DNA from: Tribonema minus | Lineage: Eukaryota; Sar; Xanthophyceae; Tribonematales; Tribonemataceae | DNA: 64,000 nt | Direction of reading: 5' to 3' | NCBI GenBank assembly: GCA_017506865.1 | Contig: JAFCMP010000083.1 | Location: 248,001 to 312,000, forward strand | Part shown: piece by piece, positions 24,201-34,233 of the stretch | Layout: the number at the start of each line of letters is the position of its first letter | Numbering within the stretch: position 1 is the stretch's first letter | Notes under the pieces: generated by a model | Told to the model about the DNA's origin: nothing | Seen by the model: only the letters and a program-made list of their open reading frames with translations | Database searches by the model: none | Program-made: the position numbers and the translations under genes

Positions 24201-27200
24201 GCAGGGGGCGTGCGGGGGGGGCGCGCACGGCAACGCCGCTGGCGCCGGCCACGAGGGAGGGGGGCAGGAGCGATGTCAGCACCGCTCAGCTCATGGCGCT
24301 CGCGGGCGCGCAGCATCCGGAGGAGCTCGTCGAGAAGTGAGCGCTGCTGTTGCGCGCTTGGTGGTGAACCGGCGTTGCTCGTGCGCGCTTCGCAGCGGCT
24401 GTGCGCCGTTGTGTAAATGTGTTCTGCATGGTGGCGCCCTATGCGACTGCTGTAGCGAATTTGACGTGCACGCTAGGGGGTGGGGCACAGGGAGCCTGTC
24501 AGCATGGCTCAGCCGATGGGGCTGTCTGGAGTTTAAGGCGCCCTCATCCGCAGGGGTGGCTATCATGCAAGCGTTGCAGTGCAGACTTTACTGCATGACA
24601 GTGCTGCTGAGCTTTGACTCCAGCAAACTAGCATACACTACGCACAGGGAAGTCGCCACCGCCCGCGTGACAACGCCATCTGCGCGCGCATGCACCCATG
24701 CCCGCGGCCGTAACACCCACACCCCCTAATTTCTCTGGCGCCCCGCGCCGTGTGCGCGCAGGTTCGAGGCGCAGCGCCGCAAGGGAGAACTGCTGGCCGC
24801 GCAGGCCGCGGCGGTGCAGGAGAAGATGGAGCGCCTGCGGCAGGGCCTGGAGGAGCAGCGCGCGCAGTGCTCCGCGCTGCTGCAGCACGGCGCGCTGGCG
24901 GAGCAGGTAATGCTACGCAGCTTGCTGAGGCGACGTTTTAGGTTCTTGTGCTTGACGGCCACCGCACCTGCCGCGCTCGAGGTAGGGGTCGGTCCCGCAT
25001 CGAGCAAGCGCGCCGCTGCACCCAGCGCAGCGATCACTCCCGCAGGGGGGCGCCAGTGACAGCGTCCACATCGACGCCGGCACGGCAGTCTTGATGAGCG
25101 CTGCCGACAATCAGACATCACACGATCGCAAACTGCGTGAAGCACCAACGGTCGCCACCGCCGCTGCAAATGCTACACTCACGCTGGCGAGACGGCTTAT
25201 CCACTCGCCTTGCGCACGCAAACGCGGCCATGTTGCTGCTGCTGGCCATGTCTTCTGCAGGACACGAGCAGCAGCGGCGACGGCGGCGGCGGCAGCGCGC
25301 CGGCGGATTCAGCGAGCGCTGCCGAGGTGCACCGCCGCGAGCGCGACCTGGGTGAACGGCTGCAGGCAGCGCAGATGCGCCTGGACCAGGGCAAGCGCAG
25401 GCTGCACCGCACCGTGTCAGCGTTCCAGGTGCGCAATGCTTGCGACGCGGCGGCCAACTGTCGTGTTTGAGTGCGTAAAGTGTGCACGCAAACTGCGGCA
25501 CGCGCGCGTGCGCACACTTGAACAGGCGGCGCAGTCATGCATGTGGATAACTCACGTGTTGACGTTGTGCTCGTTGCTACAGTACCAATGCATACTTCTG
25601 GAGGTGCATGTACTTCAAGGTACACAACGGTAGTGTCAGGCCCACTTTTGACAAAGCGTCACCCTGTGATGCATTGCGCGTACGATGCGCAGCGCACTGC
25701 GAGCATGTTGGCGCATCACATTCAACACCATGCTGTGCGACATTGGCAGTGCAGTGCCTCACAGTAGCTTCGCGCAGCAGGCGCTGGGCTTGTCGCGAGT
25801 GAACGTCGGTTTGCCATGATGCGCATTTCAAGTGAGGCACTCGTTACTCCTGCCTTGCCGGTTGCTGTCGCCGCTCCGTCGGCTTAGGCATCTGCGATGG
25901 AAGCTGATCCATCATTGTCTCAAACAAAAGTGCTGCTAGCACTACTGACGCTGCTGCTGCCGCTGCTGCTACTCCTTTGCCCTGCGTTCTGCAGGATCTG
26001 AAGACTGGGATTATTCATCTTGCGCACCTGTACGACGCTGCCGAGGTACGGACCACAATTGCATAGTGCCCCAGCAATGGCAATGGTCAAGCTTGCTTTA
26101 AGTTGAAGTTACGGCCGATGGTCCAACGTCATCACCCAACCTGAGCCGCAGTTCAGCGCACCTCTCACGTGTGGCTGCACCTGAACGCTTTTTGCACCAT
26201 GTGGTGCGAGTGGTCCTTCTCGGAGCGCAAGTCCATCACTCTTCCCTGTTGAATCACTCGCGCCCGTGCCCGGCCCTCGAGCTGCGTCAGCGCTGCCCCA
26301 TTGAGCCGTAACACCGACCTCAAGCTGCAATGAGTCCTCGCCATGGTCGCAGCGTACTTGAGTCAACTTGAACACACACGCTGCATCAGCACTCAACGGC
26401 GGTGACGGCAGCGAGACAGCGCTGCACGCTTTGCGCCCGCATGACCCAGCGTCAGCGCGCTCAACCCCCCCCCCCCCTCGCTTCCCCCCTAGTCCTGACG
26501 CACCGCTGACTCCTCCCTCCTTCACCTCCGACCCGGGTGGGAACATTGCCAATGCTGCATTGCGCTCTCCGGCTGAGCAGACGTCTCAGCCTCCCACCGT
26601 CGCCGCTGCCGCTGCCGCTGCCGCCGCAGTTGGAACATGGACCTCACTCATATTCGAGTGGCTGATTCACCATCAGCGCTCACCAGTTGCGTGTTACGCG
26701 ACGACGTACTCGCGACTACCTGATGAGAATGGCCGTAATGGCTGCATTTTGCGCTCTCAGGGCCTGCCACACGAGGACGACGCAGCAGCGCTCGGCGGAG
26801 GCGACAGCAACCAGGCGGTCCTGGACCTGCTGGCGTCGTGCGAGAGGCGCCAGGAGGTGGTGCTGGCCGTCATCGGCCCGGAGGCGGCGCGCGCCGCGCT
26901 GAGCGGGCCATGTAAGCGGCGTGTTGGAGGATGAATTGAGTTTGAATTTGAATTTGGAGTTGGGGTGCAGCCCTGCCGGAAGCGGCCCTTGATCCGCAGC
27001 AGCACAGTCCGTCAGGGTGGCGTGGCTGATGCCAGAGAAACTGTCACAGCATGTAGGGACGTGTCCGTGTGGCAGCATTGGCATCAGTGCCACCCGCAAG
27101 CACATGCCCTGCTACGCGGTACTCTGCAGGTAGCCACGTCACCTCCAAAAGTTGCAGTTGAGCCATGTTTACGCGTACTGTGTAATACATGCTGTGCTCT

Positions 27201-30200
27201 TTCTGCTTGGCGGTAAATGCGCCACCGCCGTGTCAACAGTGCTTGCGGTCGGTCGTCCCCGAGTTCCTCACATGCTCCCCCCTACGCCCCCTGTGCCATT
27301 GCCAACTTCGCCGAGCAGCGGCGGTTGCGGTGACACTCCACGACGCGCCATACGAGCTCTTCCCCGCGGACGCCTTCTGGCAGAGCCAGAGCGACATCAT
27401 CTTCAGCACCATGGTCAAGGGCATACAGGACAAGGCCGGGAAGCACAATGATGGCGGCGGCGGGGGCGGCAGCAGCGGCGGCGGCGGCGCCAGTCACTCC
27501 CCCGCACACCTGGCGCTGCTGCAGCGCCGGTGAGAGCGTGGCCGCGAGTACAAGTCGCGTTGCACGTGCCTCAGACTCGCACTTGAAGTTGTGGTGGGGA
27601 CTTTTATTCTGTTGCTGCCTCCTCCCCAAGTCATAGCGGTGTGTTGACATGCTGTGCTGGGCGTCTGAGCATGACCAGCGCTGTTATTTCCGAAGCACTT
27701 TGCGACACAGGTGCTGCTGCTGCGCGGTCGAGCGCTGCTGCAGTAATGTGTTGTCAACTGCGCGCTTTGAACTCTAGCAGCCGAGCAGACTGCCTCGAAC
27801 ACGCTGCCGCGCAGAGCCTGGTTCGCTCGTGCCCACTCTGCTTCGCCATGCTGCGGCAATGACCAGCCCTGCAGTGGTCGTGCCCTGACGGAAGAGGCTC
27901 CTGGCGGCTATCGCCACCATGATTGTACCGGAAGCGGCAAACAGATACTTCAACTACTGAAACCAGGTCTCTGCAACCTGCCGAAACTTGCTCCTGGCCG
28001 CAATTGAAACCTTCACAAGACCGCAAGGTTTGCTGACTGTCACTCAGTCTGTTTGCGCTGTGCGCGACTCTCCGCCCCCAGGCTGGAGACGCACACGGCG
28101 GCGGTGGCGGAGAGCAAGCGCACCGCCGCGGGCAGGAGCGACGCGACGCGGCGCGTCGCCGCCGCCGCCGCGTCCAGCGCCGCCCCGCGCGTGGTGCCCA
28201 AGCGCCAGACTGACGTGCTGTTCGAGCGCAGCATTGAGGACCTCGTGCGCCAGCAGGTTAGGGTTAGGGCTAGAGTTAGGGTTAGCCGCCGTGTCGAGCG
28301 CCGCATCGCGCGTGATGCCCAAGCGCCAGACCGATGTGCCGTTCGAGCGCAGCATTGAGGACCTCGTGCGCCAGCAGGTTAGGGTTAGGGTTAGGGTCAG
28401 CGCAAGCAGGTAGGGTGAGGGTTAGGGTTAGGGTTGGGGTTGGGGATTTAGCATTAGGGTTAGGATCTCGTTCGCCAGCAGGCGACGGGTCTTGCGCAAC
28501 CGCTGGCTACTGCACTACTCGCCGTGCGTAGTTGATGAGCGGCCGTTGCGGCTGCAGACGCTGGTGCGTGCATGGCCGCGGCGCGGATATTGAGCGCTGC
28601 TGATGTGTCGTGCGCTGTGGCCTGCACAGCGCTCTGGTGCCATAATCATTGTGCACTTTGTGTACCACACAGGATCTGCTGCGCCAGTAGACGGCGCCAG
28701 CTCACCCCAGCCACAACCTCTGCGCCTGCCACTGTGCGCCTACCCTGACCCAAAACCACCATAGGCATCTCACCCCCCGGCCTCTGCCCCCAGAGGCAGA
28801 TGGATGGCCGCAAGCTGGTGTCAGTGCAGCGCAACCCTACATCTGTGACCAACATTGCCCTCATGACCATGTGAAACACCACCTCCTTGTTGCCAACCCC
28901 ATTCCCCTCAATTGTATTGCCTCTGCCTACCAGGATGGTGAGCTGGAGATCGCCGAGGCCAAGGCGCAGTCGCTAGGCGAGATGTCGCGGCGTCGCGGCA
29001 TGGAGTCCTTCCTGGCTGGCGCGCTCACCGCCGGCGAGTCGCTGGGGCACCTGCGGCGCTCCAACATGCTCGTCAGCGGGCGCCAGGGCAAGTACGCCGG
29101 CTTCGGCATGGTGAGTGATAAGTGAAGTCCTTTTGAAAAGTGTGTGTTTCTGCTTCAAGTTCAAGTAGCTTGTGAGGGCTTGCGGGGGGGTCACTGGGGC
29201 ACCTGCTTCTTCACCATGCTCGTCAGTGGGCCCAGACCAAGTACGCCGGCTTCGGCATGGCGAATCTCGCACAGGCATGCGTCAATTTGAGGCTATCCTC
29301 TGATTGGCTGCTCATCGTAACTGCTTCGTGCATACCATTGTTCAGACGGTTCTTGCCTGCAATGTCGCCGGTGGTGTGAACACACCACAACGCGCAGTCC
29401 GGCAGCAAGTCGCCCGTACCCGGTGACGACGACTAAGCCCAATGCCGTCGCCGCGTGCGCTGCCTCCACAGATCATGGACGACGTACTGCGGCAGGCAGG
29501 CATCGACTTGGCGGCGCTGGAGGCGACGGCGAGCAGCACCACGCGCCAGGCGCGCCGCTCCCCGCACCACGTCAAGTGAGTGCCGCAGCTTTGCCGTTTG
29601 CCATTTGGCGGTGTTGCTTGGGAGTGACCATCGATGCGCATGGAGGTACTTTGTCACAAGCTTGACATCAGCCACTTGAGCTTTTCCACGTCCTGAGCAA
29701 GAATACATGGGAAGTACTGTCTGTGCGTCCACGGGTCGTCAGGCAGGCCAGGCCGGGATGGTGGCACGCAATTCGCATCGACTGCGCCGTCGTCTCGGAG
29801 GCCTACGGCCGCAGCAGCCATGCACACGCTCACACGCTCACCTGCTCCAGTAACAAAGCAGACAGAAGCGACCGCGACTGTCAGCACTGACGCTCACACG
29901 TGCGTTGTGCCGCACCAGGCGTGCACGCGCTCATCAGCTTCAGTAGCAAAGCAGTCAGAAGCAACCGCGTGTGTCAGTACTGATGCTCACACCGTGCGCG
30001 CTGCGCAGGCTGGCGGCCAAGGAGGGGCGCCCGCGCACCGCCGGCGACGGCGAGGGCAGCAGCGGCGGCGCGCGCGACAACGACAGCAGCGCTCAGCAGC
30101 AGCAGCCGCTGACGCGCAGGGAGCTCGCCGCGGCCGTGCACGAGCGGCCCAAGCTCAAGGGCAGCGCCAACGCGTTCGCGGCGCGGCGGCGAGCGGCGGC

Positions 30201-30264
30201 GCGCAAGCAGCTGGCGCTGAGCCGGCGGCGCGGCGTCGCGGGGGGCGCCGGCAGCGATGAATGA
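5519..30264 (+). CDS. giant STAND/NACHT-like P-loop NTPase with EF-hands, nephrocystin-3-like module and coiled-coil tail (~2,100 aa)
   Basis: Exons followed by phase: 5519-5863, 6722-7446, 8901-9552, 10179-10363, 11604-11688, 11984-12096, 12629-12754, 13076-13205, 13734-13929, 15091-15328, 16391-16537, 16761-16922, 17337-17546, 18135-18410, 18598-18845, 19157-19366, 19964-20085, 21269-21374, 21845-21940, 22704-22879, 24043-24336, 24762-24906, 25261-25428, 25995-26045, 26761-26911, 27316-27529, 28082-28256, 28794-28817 (uncertain), 28934-29110, 29472-29575, 30009-30264. Seen: Walker A GPTGSGKS (residues 46-53), Walker B IIIIDG (Asp ~145), a poly-Gln tract, acidic and Ser/Pro-rich linkers, two EF-hand loops, a CEELLWHLRSCHKWQALKG stretch resembling nephrocystin-3-type proteins, then Glu/Arg/Gln-rich coiled coil to the stop. 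Known of the family: STAND NTPases act as ATP-driven switches or scaffolds; nephrocystin-3 relatives are ciliary. Inferred: a Ca-responsive flagellar or signalling scaffold. Exons 2 and 15 need one extra base each. No start-proximal DUF4062-type domain is visible, so the N-terminus may be incomplete. It could be two genes, but no internal stop separates them. Confidence 0.72.
8211..8283 (+). repeat. interstitial telomere repeats (TTAGGG)n, about 12 units
   Basis: Slightly degenerate tandem TTAGGG units inside intron 2 of the giant gene, sense orientation. Too short and internal to be a chromosome end. Confidence 0.92.
8901..9552 (+). other. exon 3 of the giant gene: helical segment plus long disordered linker
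   Basis: Begins TLLRALRWAAAAGHNLRG, continuous in phase with the end of exon 2 and resembling the helical region after the NTPase in NPHP3-like proteins. It then becomes Ala/Gly-rich, with an acidic Asp/Glu/Tyr block around 9286-9355 and Ser/Pro/Arg repeats of SPRGA type. The linker is probably disordered and a possible phosphorylation target. Confidence 0.65.
10320..11240 (+). repeat. tandem ghost copies of the end of exon 4 and its donor (five copies)
   Basis: The real exon end and donor (10329-10400, CTCAAG/GTAAGT) is followed by diverged copies at about 10506-10590, 10671-10740, 10911-10990 and 11175-11235. The first three keep a GTCAGT donor-like site at the matching position. Spacing is about 165-265 bp. 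The region between copies is also repeated (TTCAGAGTA...CAGTTCTCATGTT and variants). Confidence 0.85.
11411..11460 (+). repeat. near-exact ghost copy of the start of exon 5
   Basis: About 48 bp identical to the acceptor AG plus exon start at 11602-11650 (AVEATAAEAGSKERE), 191 bp upstream. The copy diverges immediately after the shared segment, so it lacks the rest of the exon. Confidence 0.9.
11984..12754 (+). other. two EF-hand exons of the giant gene
   Basis: Exon 11984-12096 holds a canonical EF loop, DKDRNGCIDVDE, with Glu at position 12. Exon 12629-12754 holds DTDGSGTMSFEQ, with Gln instead of Glu at position 12, which should weaken or change Ca binding. The loops are about 35-40 residues apart after splicing, as in a paired EF-hand. 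Adjacent exons are phase-compatible on both sides. Confidence 0.85.
12471..12510 (-). repeat. interstitial telomere repeats (CCCTAA)n
   Basis: About six units in the intron between the two EF-hand exons; TTAGGG lies on the strand antisense to the gene. Confidence 0.88.
13734..15328 (+). other. nephrocystin-3-like module of the giant gene (exons 9-10)
   Basis: Exon 13734-13929 ends in LWHSRLVKYFDAQPP and joins, with a Ser codon split AG/C, to exon 15091-15328 starting LRRCEELLWHLRSCHKW and continuing LADLRTFELMWG and LCAYWRLL. The pattern of an EEL-WHL helix followed by W-x2-L-x3-L-x-DL-x2-F is what I recognise from NPHP3-type STAND proteins before their TPR region. No TPR units are obvious afterwards. 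Confidence 0.6.
14947..15003 (+). repeat. ghost copy of the start of exon 10
   Basis: Fifty-six bases almost identical to the acceptor and exon start at 15086-15141, 138 bp upstream. The copy runs into TAG codons directly after the shared segment. The sequence before it is also repeated. Confidence 0.9.
15287..15662 (+). repeat. three copies of the end of exon 10
   Basis: The real end (EALRLLSLMMR, then GTGAGC) at 15287-15335 is followed by copies at 15466-15520 (GTGAGC donor kept) and 15613-15660 (donor changed to GCGAGT). The intervals between copies are GT-rich. Confidence 0.88.
15789..16450 (+). repeat. four copies of the start of exon 11
   Basis: The real acceptor and exon start (ESSAHGGGVGGQTVRAADII) at 16386-16450 is preceded by copies near 15789-15850, 15970-16035 and 16196-16265. 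All keep the AG and the Gly-rich coding, followed by related tails (GAGACAAAA-type). Period about 200 bp. Confidence 0.88.
17955..17976 (-). repeat. short interstitial telomere repeat (CCCTAA)n
   Basis: About three to four units in the intron before exon 14 of the giant gene, antisense to it. Confidence 0.75.
18561..18580 (+). repeat. poly-C tract before exon 15 acceptor
   Basis: Twenty C followed by a mixed pyrimidine stretch and CTCGCAG at 18591-18597; acts as an intron polypyrimidine tract. Confidence 0.6.
21231..21261 (+). repeat. 31-nt poly-C tract abutting the exon 18 acceptor
   Basis: Thirty-one consecutive C directly followed by TCTGCAG and the exon start at 21269. It is the longest homopolymer in the window and forms the entire polypyrimidine tract. 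Confidence 0.75.
28255..28465 (+). repeat. telomere-like repeats at a splice donor, interleaved with exon-end ghosts
   Basis: The exon ending in LVRQQ at 28256 has donor GTTAGG, which is the first unit of a TTAGGG-type tract (28257-28286). A second copy of the exon end (28287-28379, about 90 bp, same frame) is again followed by GTTAGGG repeats (28378-28465). A third fragment of the exon end lies at 28466-28486. Confidence 0.9.
29190..29268 (+). repeat. ghost copy of the end of the exon at 28934-29110
   Basis: Diverged copy of the exon end (MLVSG..., KYAGFGM) about 150 bp after the real donor. The donor dinucleotide is changed (GCGAAT), so the copy is not spliceable there. Confidence 0.8.
29825..30008 (+). 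repeat. tandem duplication of the intron end before the last exon
   Basis: Two diverged copies of about 90 bp (CACGCTCA...CAGTAGCAAAGCAG-type) ending near GCACCAGG (29920) and at the real acceptor CGCAG (30008). Confidence 0.65.
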
Positions 30265-31668
30265 ATGAACGAATGAATGAATGAATGAGTTTGTTGCAGA
30301 CACGCATACTGTACACATGCTTGTGATGTGGATGACTTGCCGCGGGTAGATGCAAGGGTGAGTGATGAGTGACGGGCAGCAGCATCAATGCACTCTACAG
30401 CTTGGCGGTGCGCGTCTGTGCACGCAACAGCACTCATGATGAGGCCTCTTGCTCATGTGATGCGACGTGCAGGCGCAAGACGCTGTGAAGTGGGCCTCTC
30501 TGAGGCACCTGCGCATGCAAGAGATGGATACCTACCCTGCTCAACAGTGCTCGGTACTGTCCCTTGTCAGAGCGTTGCCTCCAAGCATGCCACCAAACAG
30601 CTGTGCTGTCGCTGCAGTCTGCAGTGGCGGGCCTGAACATCAAAAGCACAGCTGACGAATGTTGTCGCCGTCGCTTCATTATTCAGTGTGTGGGCTGGCG
30701 CCATGCTCGTAAACATTTCAATGCATCGCAATGCGGAAGGACAGTGATGACAGCCATCAGAAACAGGCGCATGCATACATATGTCAGGGTCCGCTCATCA
30801 TGGAGCCGGGCGGGCAAGCAGGAACATGAGCGACGCCTGCATTGTCGACGCGTCTGACTGACACTGCAAGAGCAATGCCGCACCTGCCGCAACATGGCTG
30901 CACTGCAAAGGAAGCAACGAGGAAGACCAGAAACCGCCAGAAGGAATAAACATTGCAATAACATTGAATGCTTAATGCCTTGCTGGTGCCGGCCAGGGCA
31001 CATTGGGTGTCTCTTTCTTGCGCCACATGGGGCAGAGAAGATGGTCACGCTTACGCCTCCCAGATCTGGGCTCGGGCCAGCATCTGGCGATTGCTCCTGG
31101 CATCTGGGCACTGTCACGGTCGCCGTAGCAGTCGCTGTGTACGATTTCAGCGCCTGCCTCAGAGAGCAACGGACGCGCCAGCCTGTACATTGTCACAGCA
31201 GCGCTGGTAGCGCCTCTCCGCAAAGGTAGGCATGTAGGTAGCCTGCGGCATATGGCGAGCTGAAGCGCACCAGCGAGCAGCGCATGTGGCGCGGAGCGCG
31301 TGCTGCGGCCGACGCTCACGTCGCAGCGTCAAGTCAAGTCTACGCAACGCACGAGGCGCTGCGTTCAGCAAAGGAGTCCTCTGCTGCGCGACAGGCGCCG
31401 CCAGCGCTGCGCGGCGGCACGTGTCGTCATCACACTACCAGAACTTTACGCACACAAACACACCTACTGTAGCCTTGAGGGCGGGATAAGAAGGCCAGTG
31501 CCGCGCAGCGGCACGCGTGTGTGTGTGCAAACATTCATACCCTGGCCTGGGGGAGGGGGGGGGGGGGGGGGGGAACAGCGGCGCGCGGCTTTCCTGCTAC
31601 CAACAATGATAGCGCTCCCTCCACTCACAAGCACACCGGCATCGACAAAATACGAGAACGCGACGACC
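30265..31668. other. convergent intergenic region
   Basis: 3' flanks of the giant gene and of the minus-strand glycosyltransferase. It begins with a GAAT tetranucleotide microsatellite (about 30257-30289) and holds a G-rich homopolymer near 31550-31573. I see no convincing gene, RNA or terminator in it. Confidence 0.5.
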
Positions 31669-34233
31669 TCACGAGACGGCGGAGCGACGCGGCTCCGTAC
31701 GCAGCGGGTGCTGCGCGGTGATGGCGTCGATGCTGCCGGCCGCGGCGGCGTCTGCCAGCAGCTCCAGCCAGTACTTCTCCGTAAGGCGGCGGAAGTCCCA
31801 CTCTGCGGCGCGCTCCATTGTGTACTCGCGCCAGACTTCCTCCAGGAGCTCCTGCGGGCGTGGCAGCGCACGCAAAGGAGCAGACGTCGTTTGCTCAGCA
31901 ACAGCGCGCACTGCGCTGGAGAAGCACGACTGCGAGGCCGGGCTGCGAGGCCGCTGTGACCAGACGCGGCACAACGGTGCGGTGACGCACTCAGAGCGCA
32001 GAGTTGGCAGCGCGCTGCTGCCAACTGCTCATGTACCATTCCTACATGTGGGGAAGTCCCACTCTGCGGCGCGCTCCACGGTGTACTCCTGCCAGACTTC
32101 CTCCAGCAGAGACTGCGATGGGGGAGCAGCGGGTGTGTGCGGTCAGCGATCGGCGACGAATTGGCGTGCGCGACTGTGGTCGCCGCGGTGAGGGGGGTGG
32201 ACGGGGAAGCGCTGCTGCTGCCGCCGTTGTTGCGCATGCTTGTGAGGAAGCGGAGGCGCAGTTTGTAGGTGACTCGAGGGCTGCTGCGCTGCGCTCCGCA
32301 ACGCGATGGCGCGACTCTGTTGTGACCTCCATGGGCGTCGGCGAACCGAGCGCACCCGGCACGCTCGTCAGCACCGCGGAGTGTGTATACGCTCGTGCAC
32401 TATTATAATTCCACCTTTAGGCGATGCAGGCAGGGTGCAGCGCGTGATTGCTTAACGCCGCACGGAGCAGCGGGTGCTGCTTAGCCCTGATGAACGCGCG
32501 AGCGCCGCCGGCCGCGCGAGCGCGCAGCAGGCGCCTGCGCTGGCTCCGCCGTCCGTGGTATGCTATGCACATGTTCCCATACACAGTGTATGGAACAGCG
32601 CCTGCGCAGTTTTGAGGCCGGCCGTCACAGGCAATGCGTGGCTCGCTGTCTCTATGTCGTTGACGACCTCTGTACATCGCAGCAGTTCAACAACGCGCTG
32701 GCCCCATGCTTGTGCAGACAGCGACACAGCGCTGCTCTACATGATGATGCCGGCGCCTGCTTCTAGCGGCAGGAGCGTCAGAGCCCCAGGAAGGAGCATG
32801 TGTGCCGCAGCCTCCTTGGATTGGTCGTTCTCTGAAGACGCACCAGGACACTCGCACGGCGTTAGCAAGCATCAGAGTATCGGGAGAACGTGCAGATTTC
32901 GGGCACCACACTCCTGCAGATAACCATCGCATACTGTAATGCGTTCCATCCCGCAGGTGACCTACTGTAAGTCTTGAAAACCTGCGAGGAAGGCGCAAAC
33001 GCGCAAGCACAAACACACACACACACACACATACACAAAGCCCACACAGCGCCTCTGTGCTGCACGGCCAGCAAAGCTCACTGGCGGACAATCAGCAGCA
33101 GCGGCGCTCACCGGAGTTACGTCGGCCCAATCCGCGATCGTCAGCACCGGCAACGCCGCGTACGTCCTGTCGAGCCCCGGGCTCCACTCCACTATCGGTA
33201 TCGCGCCGTGCGCCAGCACCTCCCACACCCTGTAGCAGTCGTAGCCCATGCCCGAGGGCGCGAGCACGAACTTCGACTCCAGCAGTATCTCCCAGTACGG
33301 GCGCCCCGACGCGTAAGAGTTGACGAGCGCGCCGCCAAAGGTCGCGTTCACGCGCGCGTTGACCGCCGCGCGGTGCTGCCAGCCGCTGTTGTTGACGGCG
33401 AGCAGGACGCGGCGCGGCGGCAGCGGCAGCGCTGCCCCGCCGCCGCCGCTGCCGCTGCCCCCCACATACCTCCTGTACGTGCGCCACAGCTCCTCGTCGC
33501 CGTGCGTCGGCAGGCCCAGCGGCAGCGACAGCAGCTTCGCGTGCGGCGCCGGCGGCGCCGCCTGGTGCTGATTGACCGCCCACAGCAGCAGCCGCTCGTC
33601 GTCGAGAAACGCCTGCAGGCCTTCCATCCCCACGTAGCGGCGCGGGGGGGCTCCGGGGGGCTGGAATTCGGGGTCCGCCGCGGGCGCCGCGTCCGAGTCG
33701 GGGAGGCAGCGCTGCAGCTCCTCCGGTACGTGGACCCAGTCTACGGTCCTGTTGGCGACGACCGTGCTGAGCATGCCGAAGTTGCTGTCGAAGTCGCCGA
33801 TGAGGACGACCTTGGTGCCGGGGGCGGGTGGGGGGTTGAAGACCTTGCCGCCGTCCAGCACGGCGCAGAGGTTCCAGCGGTACTCGTGCAGGCCCACGAC
33901 CAGGGTGAGGCCGCCGTCCTGCCGCTCGTACGTCACGCCGGAGGCGTCCCAGCGGTGGCGGCTGGCGTGTGCAATGGTCTCCCACAGAGTGTTCCCTTTT
34001 TGGAGGTTCACGGTGAGGGACTCCACGCGGTGAGTCAGAGTGCCATCTGGCGAAGTCATCCTGTCGTAGACGACGGGCGGGCCGTGCGCAAGGAGAGCGT
34101 CTGCTGCGAGTTTGAAGAGCACGTGCTCAACAGAAGTGTGATCTCGGGATATGTCTGCTTGTAATTGAGGATCTTCAGCCAGAACAAATGACACCAGGGC
34201 CAGCACCAGCAGCAGCCAGGCAGCAACGCACAT
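31669..34233 (-). CDS. exostosin-like (GT47-type) glycosyltransferase, 434 aa
   Basis: Two exons on the minus strand: 34233-33112 (374 codons) and 31851-31669 (60 codons plus stop), joined in phase 0 at a CCG/GTGAGC donor and a CGCAG acceptor. A cleavable signal peptide or signal anchor is visible (MCVAAWLLLVLALVSFVLA). The C-terminal half has the exostosin hallmark: SKFVLAPSGMGYDCYRVWE, then HGAIPIVEWSPGLDRTY, LPVLTIADWADVTP, then ELLEEVW after the intron. GT47 enzymes transfer sugars from nucleotide donors in the Golgi; here the acceptor is unknown, perhaps a cell-wall polysaccharide or glycoprotein. Several N-x-T/S sites are present (for example NRT, NNS, NAT). The intron holds an AC microsatellite and a ghost of exon 2. 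Length is typical for single-domain exostosin-like proteins. Family assignment is from motif pattern only. Confidence 0.82.
32045..32115 (-). repeat. ghost copy of the start of glycosyltransferase exon 2
   Basis: Reads LLEEVWQEYTVERAAEWDFP against the real LLEEVWREYTMERAAEWDFR at 31790-31848. It is preceded by an AG-like acceptor and located upstream of the real acceptor in transcript direction. It diverges after the Phe codon. Confidence 0.88.
33009..33034. repeat. (AC)n microsatellite
   Basis: About twelve AC units in the glycosyltransferase intron, close to the donor. Confidence 0.85.

Larger units (their letters stand above)
19964..30264 (+). other. coiled-coil tail of the giant gene
   Basis: Fifteen or so short exons, phase-compatible from one to the next, encode heptad-like charged sequence: SQLQSVLNSLHAERRRKK, AGERVIEALEQRVDRVA, VKLAGQQAQDLVARTQ, QRRKGELLAAQAAAVQEKME, GERLQAAQMRLDQGKRR. 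Later exons carry a more globular patch (HDAPYELFPADAFWQSQSD) and basic segments. The last exon ends in an Arg/Ala-rich stretch with TAG-free reading to the stop at 30262-30264. Confidence 0.7.

Noticed and set aside
32974-34164. 396-codon plus-strand open frame antisense to the glycosyltransferase
   Set aside because: Arg/Val-rich shadow of a GC-rich exon; the minus-strand reading has a signal peptide, the exostosin pattern and a phase-correct second exon.
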